Assembly: GCA_026395155.1 (NCBI GenBank)
Contig: JAPLZG010000017.1
Location: forward strand, 1-5,834
DNA from: Candidatus Tayloriibacteriota bacterium
Lineage (GTDB): Bacteria; Patescibacteriota; Minisyncoccia; Phycocordibacterales; GWA1-40-21
Direction: 5' to 3'
DNA length: 5,834 nt
The notes under the pieces are model-generated. The model was not told where the DNA came from. It searched no databases and saw nothing but the letters and a program-made list of their open reading frames with translations. Shown here piece after piece: positions 1 through 4,848 of this stretch (positions within the stretch are counted from its first letter, which is position 1; every line of letters starts with the position of its first letter). Both the position numbers and the translations under genes were made by a program.

Positions 1-469
1 GATTTATTTCTTCCGGACCCTGACCAGTTTTCCTTGCAAGACCAATCACAGGGTCAATATCAAAATAAATATAAATATCTGGCTTGAGATCGCCAAGGTA
101 GAAATCCCTCATCTGCCAAAAAAAGTCTTTCAACTCTTTGGCTTCCTGAGCAATAATCTGATATGCAAATGTAGAAGAATCGAAACGATCAGAAATCACA
201 GTTTTCCCGGCTTCAAGTGCCGGAATAATTGTATTTTTCATATGATCGGCTCGAGCCGCCCAAAACAATGCAAACAAAGTATTTGCATCTGCTTGGCCAG
301 CGTTTGGAGATTTCAAAATGATATTGCGAATTTCTTCAGCGTATGGTGAACCACACGGCTCACGAGTTAAAACCAAAGAGTCGCCAAAAACCTCTTTCGC
401 ACGATTGAGTTGAGAGGTCTTTCCTGCTCCTTCCCCGCTATCCACTACGATAAATAATCCCTTTTTCAT
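1..469 (-). CDS. tmk: Thymidylate kinase (dTMP kinase), C-terminus cut off by window edge
   Basis: This cytosolic enzyme phosphorylates dTMP to dTDP with ATP. I read it by translating the minus strand from the ATG at 467-469; 156 residues are visible before the window ends. Seen: a P-loop at residues 10-18 (DSGEGAGKT, where most Tmks have EGxDGAGKT), the TREP motif near residue 36 (TREPCG), a FWAARADHM segment matching the family's FAADRxxH region, the VISDRF-DSSTFAYQ motif, and PDIYIYFDIDP followed by GLARKTGQG entering the LID. The missing part is roughly the last quarter. The start is supported by AGGAG at 476-480, six bases from the ATG, the clearest ribosome binding site in the window. 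The gene looks visibly richer in G and C than its neighbours. It lies 72 bases downstream of the kinase gene and may have its own promoter. The assignment is by motif recall, with related deoxynucleoside kinases as the only real alternative. Confidence 0.9.
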   Translation of the reverse strand, partial: MKKGLFIVVDSGEGAGKTSQLNRAKEVFGDSLVLTREPCGSPYAEEIRNIILKSPNAGQADANTLFALFWAARADHMKNTIIPALEAGKTVISDRFDSSTFAYQIIAQEAKELKDFFWQMRDFYLGDLKPDIYIYFDIDPVIGLARKTGQGPEEIN

Positions 470-512
470 TTTTTTCTCCTTGTTAGGTTGTTAAAAATAC
501 GATTCCTTTTAA

Positions 513-541
513 AAGATATCAGAGAAAAAATTTAATAGCAA
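513..541 (-). promoter_or_regulatory. Candidate promoter for the thymidylate kinase gene
   Basis: On the minus strand a -35-like TTGCTA (536-541) is separated by 17 bases from TATCTT (513-518). TGA directly upstream of the latter (519-521) gives an extended -10. Transcription would start near 506, leaving a leader of about 37 bases that includes the AGGAG site. A perfect CTTTTAAAAG palindrome (506-515) overlaps the -10. The call is by consensus only. Confidence 0.4.
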
Positions 542-1096
542 TTATTTATTATATTTTAAAATGATATCGTCTATCTGCTTATACAAATCTTCCAAGTTTC
601 CATCATTATTTATTTTTTCTTTTGCTACTTTCATAACTTCTGGAATCATTCTGTCTGCTTCGACGTTTTGATCTGCTTGAAATTCCTCATATGTTTTTCT
701 ATCATCACCAGCATTTTCATTTCTTTCAACCAATCTTTTATATCTTATTTCTGGACTTGCATCTATTGAAACCAAGATAAAATTATCTAATGAGAGTAAA
801 TGTCCAATATCAGACATTCTTCTGATACCATCTATAACAACGGTATCTGAATTCAAAGTTGAGGCATCTTTTGCAATAGCTTTCGCAAGTAAGTCAGCAC
901 CGAAAAGTTGCCTAAGCGAGGTAGAAACGTTTTGCAAATTTTCTCTTGTAGTAGGAACATCAAGACGATTCAAAACATCTCTCAAGATTGTAGAAAAACG
1001 ACAGTCTTCTGCTTTGTATTTTTCAACAAGTCTTTTCTTTACTGCCCCCTTTCCGCTAGCCAATGTTCCAACTAATCCGAAAATTATTTTTGCCAT
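542..1096 (-). CDS. P-loop nucleotide kinase, UPF0200 / dephospho-CoA kinase-like
   Basis: This 184-residue protein looks like a small nucleoside-monophosphate-kinase-fold enzyme. Seen: a P-loop at residues 7-17 (GLVGTLASGKG), a VVIDGIRR motif at 86-93, LVSIDASPEIRYKRLVER at 108-125 followed by a LID-like DDRKTYEEF segment, and a C-terminal helix. This order (P-loop, DGIR, ASPxxRxxR, LID) is what I recall for the archaeal UPF0200 family, which is annotated as dephospho-CoA-kinase-like without a proven substrate. The Ser/Thr after the P-loop Lys is Gly here (GKGA), as in adenylate kinases (GKGT). The ATG is one base after the dCMP deaminase stop, and there is no clear Shine-Dalgarno, so translational coupling is likely. 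From that context I infer it may phosphorylate a deoxynucleotide, but the substrate cannot be read from sequence. True CoaE is an alternative I consider less likely. Confidence 0.75.
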   Translation of the reverse strand: MAKIIFGLVGTLASGKGAVKKRLVEKYKAEDCRFSTILRDVLNRLDVPTTRENLQNVSTSLRQLFGADLLAKAIAKDASTLNSDTVVIDGIRRMSDIGHLLSLDNFILVSIDASPEIRYKRLVERNENAGDDRKTYEEFQADQNVEADRMIPEVMKVAKEKINNDGNLEDLYKQIDDIILKYNK

Positions 1097-1097
1097 A

Positions 1098-1562
1098 TTA
1101 TTTATTATTTCTTATGTATTGTCTTGTCTTTACCCCTGACAAATCAAACATTTTTTTAGAAGCCTTAACCGATGGAGTATCGGCATATTTGTCACTTTCA
1201 TATATAACTTCTTTTATTCCATTTTGGATAATTGTTTTTGCACATTCATTACAAGGAAAAAGTGTACAATACAGTTTACAATTCTTAGTAGGATTATTTG
1301 CATTATAAATAGAATTTTCTTCGGCATGACAAACATAAGCATATTTTGTCTTATCAAAATCGCCCTCTCTTTCCCAAGGTAATGCATCAGCATCTATTCC
1401 GCGTGGCCAACCATTATAACCCATACCAACAACAATATTATCTTCTGTAACAACTACAGAACCAGCTTGTGTTGAAGGATCTTTTGATCTTTCTGCTATA
1501 AGATGCGCCATGCGCATAAAACATTCATCCCAAGATATAAAATTTTCTCTGTGTTTTATCAT
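1098..1562 (-). CDS. Deoxycytidylate (dCMP) deaminase
   Basis: Zinc-dependent cytosolic deaminase that converts dCMP to dUMP, supplying the substrate of thymidylate synthase. At 154 residues it is normal in length. Seen: SWDE at 10-13 followed by the typical RMAHLIAERSKDPSTQAG stretch, GYNGWPRG at 48-55, HAE at 79-81 (zinc ligand His79, proton-shuttle Glu81), and PCNEC at 103-107 (zinc ligands Cys104 and Cys107). All catalytic residues are present. The ATG at 1560-1562 gives the normal family N-terminus. The only upstream purine motif, TAGG, sits one base from the ATG, too close for a normal ribosome binding site, so a short-leader or leaderless transcript is possible. It follows ndk after 56 bases and is coupled to the kinase after it. 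ComEB-like deaminases share this fold, but the full motif set favours dCMP deaminase. Confidence 0.93.
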   Translation of the reverse strand: MIKHRENFISWDECFMRMAHLIAERSKDPSTQAGSVVVTEDNIVVGMGYNGWPRGIDADALPWEREGDFDKTKYAYVCHAEENSIYNANNPTKNCKLYCTLFPCNECAKTIIQNGIKEVIYESDKYADTPSVKASKKMFDLSGVKTRQYIRNNK

Positions 1563-1568
1563 ACCTAT

Positions 1569-1606
1569 ATTATCTGCTTATAAAAAAATAAATAAAGAGT
1601 GGACAA
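1569..1606 (-). promoter_or_regulatory. Weak candidate promoter for dCMP deaminase
   Basis: In the 56-base gap after ndk, the minus strand has TTGTCC (1601-1606), 18 bases, then TATAAG (1577-1582), with a second -10-like GATAAT at 1569-1574. Either would give a leader of under about 15 bases, which would fit the missing ribosome binding site. Such matches are common in AT-rich DNA, so confidence is low, and read-through from ndk is equally possible. Confidence 0.22.
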
Positions 1607-1618
1607 AACAGCAAAAAT

Positions 1619-2224
1619 CTATTCTAAAATTCCATCCAAATTTACATCATATAAAATCTCTTCTTGAATCAATCTATAATTTAAAACTTCTTCTGGCCTA
1701 AACCACGATTTAATTTCTTCTAGAGCTTCTTCATGTGAACCAGACGCATGAACAACATTTCTAATACATCTATCTTCTACATCAGCTAGTTTGTATGAAT
1801 CCAAAACAAAGTCTCCCCTTATGGTCCCAATATCAGAAGTAAGTGGCTCTGTTCCACCATTAATCTTTCGTATCAAATCTACGGCGTGGGCTCCCTGCCA
1901 AACCATAGCCACGACAGGCCCGCTCGATAAATATTTAACCAACCTTCCAAGAACTTTTTTTCCAAATTCAATCGGATCATTTGATGGTGGTTCAATATTT
2001 TTTGCTATAAAACTTTTGATGGATTTTTCACCAACTTTTCTTATCCATTCTGGATCTATTGTATAATGTTTTTCAATTAAACCTTCACTTGGAATAAGAA
2101 ATTTTGCAGCTATAAGTTTTAAACCAAGTCTTTCATAACGGTTAATAATTTCACCAATAAGTGATCTCTGCACACCGTCCGGTTTTATGATAACTAATGT
2201 TTTATCTGTTTTAATGTGTTCCAT
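1619..2224 (-). CDS. ndk: Nucleoside-diphosphate kinase, long form
   Basis: Cytosolic enzyme that transfers the gamma phosphate of ATP to nucleoside diphosphates by a phospho-histidine, here supplying dTTP and other NTPs. Seen: IIKPDGVQR at 12-20 with Lys14, GEIINRYERLGLKL, SGPVVAMVWQG at 101-111, GTIRGDF at 133-139, and NVVHASGS at 156-163 with catalytic His159. The protein has 201 residues against about 140-150 for common Ndk. The extra length is a roughly 25-residue insertion (about 56-92) before the SGPVV strand, a roughly 12-residue insertion (about 141-153) before the active-site His, and a short tail. I recall this long form from archaea and Patescibacteria. I chose the ATG at 2222-2224 because the 29 codons further upstream run back through the candidate promoter into the terminator hairpin and do not resemble Ndk. 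No clear ribosome binding site is seen. Confidence 0.95.
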   Translation of the reverse strand: MEHIKTDKTLVIIKPDGVQRSLIGEIINRYERLGLKLIAAKFLIPSEGLIEKHYTIDPEWIRKVGEKSIKSFIAKNIEPPSNDPIEFGKKVLGRLVKYLSSGPVVAMVWQGAHAVDLIRKINGGTEPLTSDIGTIRGDFVLDSYKLADVEDRCIRNVVHASGSHEEALEEIKSWFRPEEVLNYRLIQEEILYDVNLDGILE

Positions 2225-2240
2225 GTCTTTATAAAATAAT

Positions 2241-2270
2241 ACTATAACTATATACCAATTTTTACAACAA
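2241..2270 (-). promoter_or_regulatory. Candidate promoter for ndk and the nucleotide module
   Basis: On the minus strand TTGTTG (2265-2270) is followed after 18 bases by TATAGT (2241-2246), one mismatch from the consensus -10. The predicted start, near 2234, leaves only about 10 bases before the ndk ATG. It sits directly after the terminator of the rplK transcript, where a new transcription unit would be expected. Confidence 0.45.
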
Positions 2271-2294
2271 AAAAACCACCGAGAGGTGGGTTTT
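2269..2294 (-). terminator. Rho-independent terminator, second after rplK
   Basis: On the minus strand CCACC (2285-2289 complement) pairs with GGTGG (2276-2280 complement) around a TCTC loop, followed by seven T (2269-2275). A run of A on the other side can lengthen the stem. It backs up the terminator at 2418-2444 and separates the rplK transcript from ndk. Confidence 0.8.
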
Positions 2295-2329
2295 CTATAT
2301 TCTATATTCACTATTCAATATTCTTCTTT

Positions 2330-2417
2330 TTGACTTCTACCCACGCATACTTTTTTGCTAAAAAGTTGCCTGGGCACGTCTCGGTTCGTCAACCTCCGAC
2401 CGGTTGAGGTTAAAATT
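2330..2417. other. Non-coding GC-richer stretch, possible gene relic or dispersed repeat
   Basis: This stretch between the two terminators is more G/C rich than its surroundings. On the minus strand it contains AACCTC...GAGGTT and, alternatively, TCAACC...GGTTGA pairings near 2390-2412. It also has a short open stretch reading NFLAKKYAWVEVKKKNIE before a TAG, with no start codon and a stop not far upstream. It looks like a protein remnant or a repeat copy. I recognise no gene. It is followed on the minus strand by AT-rich short repeats of the ATTCTATATTC kind (about 2295-2325). Confidence 0.3.
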
Positions 2418-2444
2418 AAAAAACACGCTCAACGCGTGTTTTTT
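2418..2444 (-). terminator. Rho-independent terminator directly after rplK
   Basis: An 11-bp perfect stem (2418-2428 with 2434-2444) with a 5-base loop. The core is ACACGC/GCGTGT, flanked by A and T runs so that it works in both directions. It lies three bases after the rplK stop codon, as expected for the end of that transcript. Confidence 0.9.
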
Positions 2445-2447
2445 CTT

Positions 2448-2870
2448 TTATTTAACCTCAACCCCCATTGATTTTGCTGCGCCTTCTACCATTTTCATTG
2501 CACCTGCGAGATCGTTTGCGTTCATATCTACCATTTTCTTTTCAGCGATTTCTTTTACTTGAGCTTTAGTAAGTGTTCCTACCTTGCTTGTATTTGGTTT
2601 TCCTGAACCCTTTTCTTTACCCAAAGCTTTCAAAATCATACTAGCTGTTGGAGGAGTCTTTAGGATAAAATCGTAAGATCTATCTTCATAAACTGTTATA
2701 ACAACTGGTAATACATCTCCGATCTGAGCCTTTGTAGCTGTGTTAAACTTGTTGACGAAATCACCAATGTTTATACCCGCTTGACCCAAAGCTGGACCGA
2801 TAGGTGGAGCTGGTGTAGCTTTTCCCGCTGGGATTTGTAGCTTTAATTTTTTTGTTATTTTTTTAGCCAT
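2448..2870 (-). CDS. rplK: Ribosomal protein uL11 (L11)
   Basis: Component of the large-subunit GTPase-associated region, where it binds 23S rRNA and contacts elongation factors. It has 140 residues, the normal length (E. coli 142). Seen: an N-terminal domain with the PPIGPALGQ signature at 22-30 and GINIGDFVNKFN at 32-43, then a C-terminal rRNA-binding domain from about 70 with KTPPTASMILKALG, GSGKPNTSKVG at 88-98 and the terminal GAAKSMGVEV. No clear ribosome binding site precedes the ATG. It lies 115 bases after nusG rather than close to it, and that gap holds a candidate promoter and a short repeat. The usual partner rplA does not follow; the transcript ends at once in two terminators. 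Confidence 0.98.
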   Translation of the reverse strand: MAKKITKKLKLQIPAGKATPAPPIGPALGQAGINIGDFVNKFNTATKAQIGDVLPVVITVYEDRSYDFILKTPPTASMILKALGKEKGSGKPNTSKVGTLTKAQVKEIAEKKMVDMNANDLAGAMKMVEGAAKSMGVEVK

Positions 2871-2876
2871 ATATAA

Positions 2877-2909
2877 TTAGTTGTTAGTTTTTAGCTGTTA
2901 GCTGTTAGT
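2877..2909 (+). repeat. Short tandem TGTTAGC repeat, copy 1
   Basis: The nusG-rplK gap holds repeats of the heptamer TGTTAGC and variants (TTAGTTGTTAG, then TTTTTAGC, TGTTAGC, TGTTAG). The core TTAGCTGTTAGCT recurs in the opposite orientation at 3998-4027. It would be transcribed in the rplK leader. I recall similar TTAGCTG repeats between genes in Patescibacteria contigs, but this is from memory. Confidence 0.7.
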
Positions 2910-2927
2910 AAATTAGAGGCAAAAGCC

Positions 2928-2956
2928 ATATTAACGTAAAAATGTTAAATTATCAA
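2928..2956 (-). promoter_or_regulatory. Candidate promoter for rplK
   Basis: On the minus strand TTGATA (2951-2956, one mismatch from TTGACA) is 17 bases from TAATAT (2928-2933). The predicted start is near 2921, giving an approximately 50-base leader that carries the TGTTAGC repeat. It would allow rplK to be expressed apart from secE-nusG. Confidence 0.45.
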
Positions 2957-2985
2957 GTTGAATTAAATTATTCGTATATTTATTT

Positions 2986-3531
2986 CTACGCCTTACGAAT
3001 TTGAAGAAGATCAAGCTCGACAGATGTCTCTCTTCCAAACATCAAAACCATGACTCTTGCCTTACCTTTCTCTCCATCTATTTCACTAATCTTACCTTCC
3101 AAATCCTTAAATGGTCCATCAACAATTTTTACAGAATCACCTTTATCAAAAGCGATCTCGTGAGTTATTGTGTGTGTTTCCATTCTTCCCAAAAGTTCAT
3201 CAACTTCTTTCTGACTAAGTGGTACAGGATAAACTCCAGCACCAACGAAACCAGTAACTCTTGGAGTATTTCTAACAACAAACCAAGATTCATCGGTAAC
3301 GATCATATCAACCAAAATGTATCCAGGATATATTTTTTCTTCCTCTTCTACTCTTTTATTACTCTTGATTTTAATCTTTTTCTCTATAGGAACAACCACA
3401 TTAAAAATCTTCTCACCCATATTGAGAGAATCTATTCTTTGTTTTAAATTTCTTGCTACAGCATTTTCATAACCAGCATAAGTATGAATTGCGTACCAAT
3501 GTCTTCCCTCTTGTATTGTTTGTTTAGCCAT
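2986..3531 (-). CDS. nusG: Transcription termination/antitermination factor NusG
   Basis: Binds the RNA polymerase clamp, suppresses pausing and can link transcription to translation or Rho. It has 181 residues, the same as E. coli NusG. Seen: an NGN domain at about 11-115 with WYAIHTYAGYE at 12-22, EKIYPGYILVDM at 65-76 and VRNTPRVTGFVG at 86-97, then a KOW domain from about 128 with FDKGDSVKIVDGPFKDLEG and GRETSVELDLLQI. There is no domain insertion. The ATG at 3529-3531 lies 21 bases after the secE stop with only a weak AAGA upstream, so the two genes are probably co-transcribed. The secE-nusG order is conserved in most bacteria, which supports both calls. Confidence 0.98.
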   Translation of the reverse strand: MAKQTIQEGRHWYAIHTYAGYENAVARNLKQRIDSLNMGEKIFNVVVPIEKKIKIKSNKRVEEEEKIYPGYILVDMIVTDESWFVVRNTPRVTGFVGAGVYPVPLSQKEVDELLGRMETHTITHEIAFDKGDSVKIVDGPFKDLEGKISEIDGEKGKARVMVLMFGRETSVELDLLQIRKA

Positions 3532-3552
3532 TCTTATTATGAATTAAATATT

Positions 3553-3735
3553 TTATAAAATTGAATTTCTTAAAATAAAAGAAAAGATGTAGTCGAAGAA
3601 ACCAAGATATACTGAAACAACAATTGATATAAAAATAACGAGTAGAGTAAACATCGTTGTTTGCTTTTTTGTCGGCCAACAAACATGCTTCAACTCTCCT
3701 TTAGTATCTAAAATATAATTTGATAATCTGCTCAT
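3553..3735 (-). CDS. secE: Preprotein translocase subunit SecE
   Basis: Clamp subunit of the SecYEG protein-conducting channel in the cytoplasmic membrane. It is a 60-residue single-span form, typical of bacteria outside the three-span E. coli type. Seen: an amphipathic helix with the conserved ELKHVCWPTKKQT at 14-26, then one membrane segment at about 29-52 ending in VYLGFFDYIF, which matches the family's YLGxxD. The ATG at 3733-3735 lacks a good ribosome binding site. It is the first gene of the secE-nusG unit and is preceded by the structured element at 3760-3898, which would lie in its leader if transcription starts near 3922. Confidence 0.96.
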   Translation of the reverse strand: MSRLSNYILDTKGELKHVCWPTKKQTTMFTLLVIFISIVVSVYLGFFDYIFSFILRNSIL

Positions 3736-3759
3736 GATTTTATTTAATTAATTTTCTTT

Positions 3760-3898
3760 ACCCAGTAGTGAATTTTGACATCAAAAAGTTTTAATCACTA
3801 TTTTTCTAATAATATTTTCTGTTAGGGACATGGGTTCGTCCTTAACAGAAACTCCAGTAAGACTTTTCACAAAACGATGTCAAAATCTACTACTGGGT
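3760..3898. other. Highly structured 139-nt inverted-repeat element (RNA or miniature mobile element)
   Basis: Three nested stems. P1: 3760-3782 with 3876-3898, 23 positions, of which 21 are Watson-Crick, one G.U and one A.C. P2: 3784-3793 with 3858-3867, 10 positions. P3: 3816-3829 with 3838-3851, 14 positions, closing an 8-base loop. The 5' side between P2 and P3 is a long unpaired AT-rich stretch (3794-3815) facing only six bases. The odd pairs in P2 and P3 are G.U wobbles if the plus strand is the RNA but A.C mismatches if the minus strand is, a slight argument for plus-strand RNA. There is no open reading frame of note and no terminator U-run at either end. The shape (long closing stem, asymmetric bubble, apical hairpin) recalls 6S RNA. 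The 23-bp imperfect terminal repeats also recall a MITE, but I see no target-site duplication. The identity is unknown. Confidence 0.6.
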
Positions 3899-3928
3899 TT
3901 AAAAAACCACCCTTTCGGGCTTCAATAC

Positions 3929-3958
3929 ATAATACCACAATATGTAGACAAAAAGCAA
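3929..3958 (-). promoter_or_regulatory. Candidate extended -10 promoter for secE-nusG
   Basis: On the minus strand TATTAT (3929-3934) is preceded by TGG, giving an extended -10. An imperfect -35 TTGCTT (3953-3958) lies 18 bases further upstream and overlaps the foot of the terminator stem. Transcription would start near 3922, giving a leader of about 187 bases that contains the whole structured element. A small GCCC-GAAA-GGGT hairpin followed by GG and six T (3901-3920) lies right after the predicted start and could act as an attenuator. Confidence 0.4.
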
Positions 3959-3988
3959 GAGACGGCTCGCTACGCGAGCCGTCTCTTG
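3950..3988 (-). terminator. Strong intrinsic terminator after the SIMPL gene
   Basis: A perfect 15-bp stem (3956-3970 with 3974-3988) with a 3-base loop and a GC-rich core (GACGGCTCGC). On the minus strand it is followed by C and then TTTTT (3950-3954). It lies 36 bases past the stop codon of the SIMPL gene and isolates it from secE. On the plus strand no T-run follows. Confidence 0.88.
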
Positions 3989-3997
3989 TATTTCTAC

Positions 3998-4027
3998 TAA
4001 AAGCTAACAGCTAACAACTATAAGCTA
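3998..4027 (-). repeat. Short tandem TGTTAGC repeat, copy 2 (inverted)
   Basis: Read on the minus strand it gives TAGTTGTTAGCTGTTAGCT, which shares the 13-base core TTAGCTGTTAGCT with the copy at 2877-2909 in the opposite orientation. It runs into the stop codon of the SIMPL gene, so the repeat supplies that gene's last bases. Confidence 0.7.
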
Positions 4028-4816
4028 CCTTATCTCATAAGTAATACTTACATTTGAAGTAATTTTATTTTCTCCTGTTGGTAATACAGCTTCAGCTCCT
4101 TTACCCATAGGTGCAGAACTTACCATAGCTCTATCATAATAAACTGGATAATTTCCACCTTCTGAATAACCAACAATTTTAACGAGTATTACACCGAGAG
4201 ATTTTGCTAATTTTTTAGCTTCATCTCTTGCTTGAACTATTGCTTCATCTCTTGCTTGTTTAACCAAATCATCATACTTATCATTCGTAAAAGTAAGACC
4301 ACTCATATCTGTAACTTTTAAGCTTCCCAAATCAGAAATAATTTTTCCAGCTTTTGACAAATCTCTTATCTTAAGATTTATACTCTGGGTAACAACGTAA
4401 GCTACAAGAACTTGCTTGCCAGAATATGGATATACCTGTGCATTTAGATAATCATATCTTGGATAAATATTATAATTTGTTGTTTTAATATCTTTATCAT
4501 CTACACCATTCAATTTTAAATTACTAACTATGTCCGCCATGTATTTGTTAACTAAGTCAGAAGCTTTAGAAACATCTAAATCCTCTGCTGTGGTAGAAAA
4601 AGAAATTGTCGCAATGTCTGGCTTTACAGTAAGCTCACCCTTCCCACTTACAACAATTGTATCCTTCTGTAAATCATTTCTATTATAACCATGATTACCA
4701 AACAATATTCTTCCAATAATTAATACAACTATAACAACTAAAACGATTTTCACCATTTTGTGTCCTCCGTGATTCTTAAAAAATCCACAACACTTACAAT
4801 TATTTTGTTCTTCCAT
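4025..4816 (-). CDS. Membrane-anchored SIMPL (DUF541) domain protein
   Basis: A 263-residue protein with a short cytosolic N-terminus rich in Cys and His (C7, C9, C10, H16, H19), one membrane segment at about 22-39, and an outside SIMPL/DUF541 domain from about 53 to the end. Seen: the family start DTIVVSGKGELTVKPDIATISF at 52-73, a central DLSKAGKIISDLG region, LTFTNDKYDDLVKQARDEAIVQARDEAKKLAKSLGV with a repeated QARDEA, and a C-terminal NKITSNVSITYEI strand. The family includes the E. coli oxidative-stress protein YggE and BP26, but its molecular role is not settled. The Cys/His tail could bind metal (inference). The ATG at 4816 is weakly supplied with a binding site. Met21 (ATG ending at 4756) has a perfect GGAGG seven bases upstream and would drop the Cys-rich tail. 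I keep Met1 because such tails are familiar in Patescibacteria membrane proteins. Confidence 0.88.
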   Translation of the reverse strand: MEEQNNCKCCGFFKNHGGHKMVKIVLVVIVVLIIGRILFGNHGYNRNDLQKDTIVVSGKGELTVKPDIATISFSTTAEDLDVSKASDLVNKYMADIVSNLKLNGVDDKDIKTTNYNIYPRYDYLNAQVYPYSGKQVLVAYVVTQSINLKIRDLSKAGKIISDLGSLKVTDMSGLTFTNDKYDDLVKQARDEAIVQARDEAKKLAKSLGVILVKIVGYSEGGNYPVYYDRAMVSSAPMGKGAEAVLPTGENKITSNVSITYEIR

Positions 4817-4835
4817 ATTTTCTTTGCCTCGCCAT
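4800..4835 (-). other. Possible 11-codon upstream ORF overlapping the SIMPL start
   Basis: On the minus strand AAAGGAGAG precedes an ATG at 4833-4835 that opens MARQRKYGRTK and stops with TAA at 4800-4802, overlapping the first codons of the SIMPL gene in another frame. It has a better ribosome binding site than the SIMPL Met1. It may be a translational regulator of that gene, or chance within an intergenic repeat. Confidence 0.22.
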
Positions 4836-4848
4836 AACTCTCCTTTGG

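Noticed and set aside
1063..1308. Plus-strand frame with hydrophobic stretches across the dCMP deaminase/kinase junction
   Set aside because: It is antisense to two well-supported genes with intact active sites; its apparent membrane segments come from the AT-rich complement.
1791..2066. Plus-strand open frame opposite ndk
   Set aside because: It shadows ndk, has no start-site support and no family resemblance.
2225..2311. Extended N-terminus of Ndk
   Set aside because: The extra 29 codons run through the terminator hairpin and candidate promoter and do not resemble Ndk, whose normal N-terminus begins just after the ATG at 2224.
2340..2410. tRNA gene suggested by GGTTCG-like sequence near 2382
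   Set aside because: No acceptor stem, no full T arm and no anticodon arm could be laid out on either strand.
2877..2909. CRISPR array
   Set aside because: The repeat units are seven bases long and contiguous, with no spacers and no cas genes in the window.
3001..3447. Long plus-strand open frame opposite nusG
   Set aside because: It lies entirely antisense to an unmistakable NusG, has no recognisable domain and is rich in Phe, Ile and Ser, as expected for the complement of AT-rich coding DNA.
3829..3838. tRNA- or tmRNA-like T loop (GGGTTCG) within the structured element
   Set aside because: The bases form the loop of a 14-position hairpin and no cloverleaf or tag-coding frame surrounds them.
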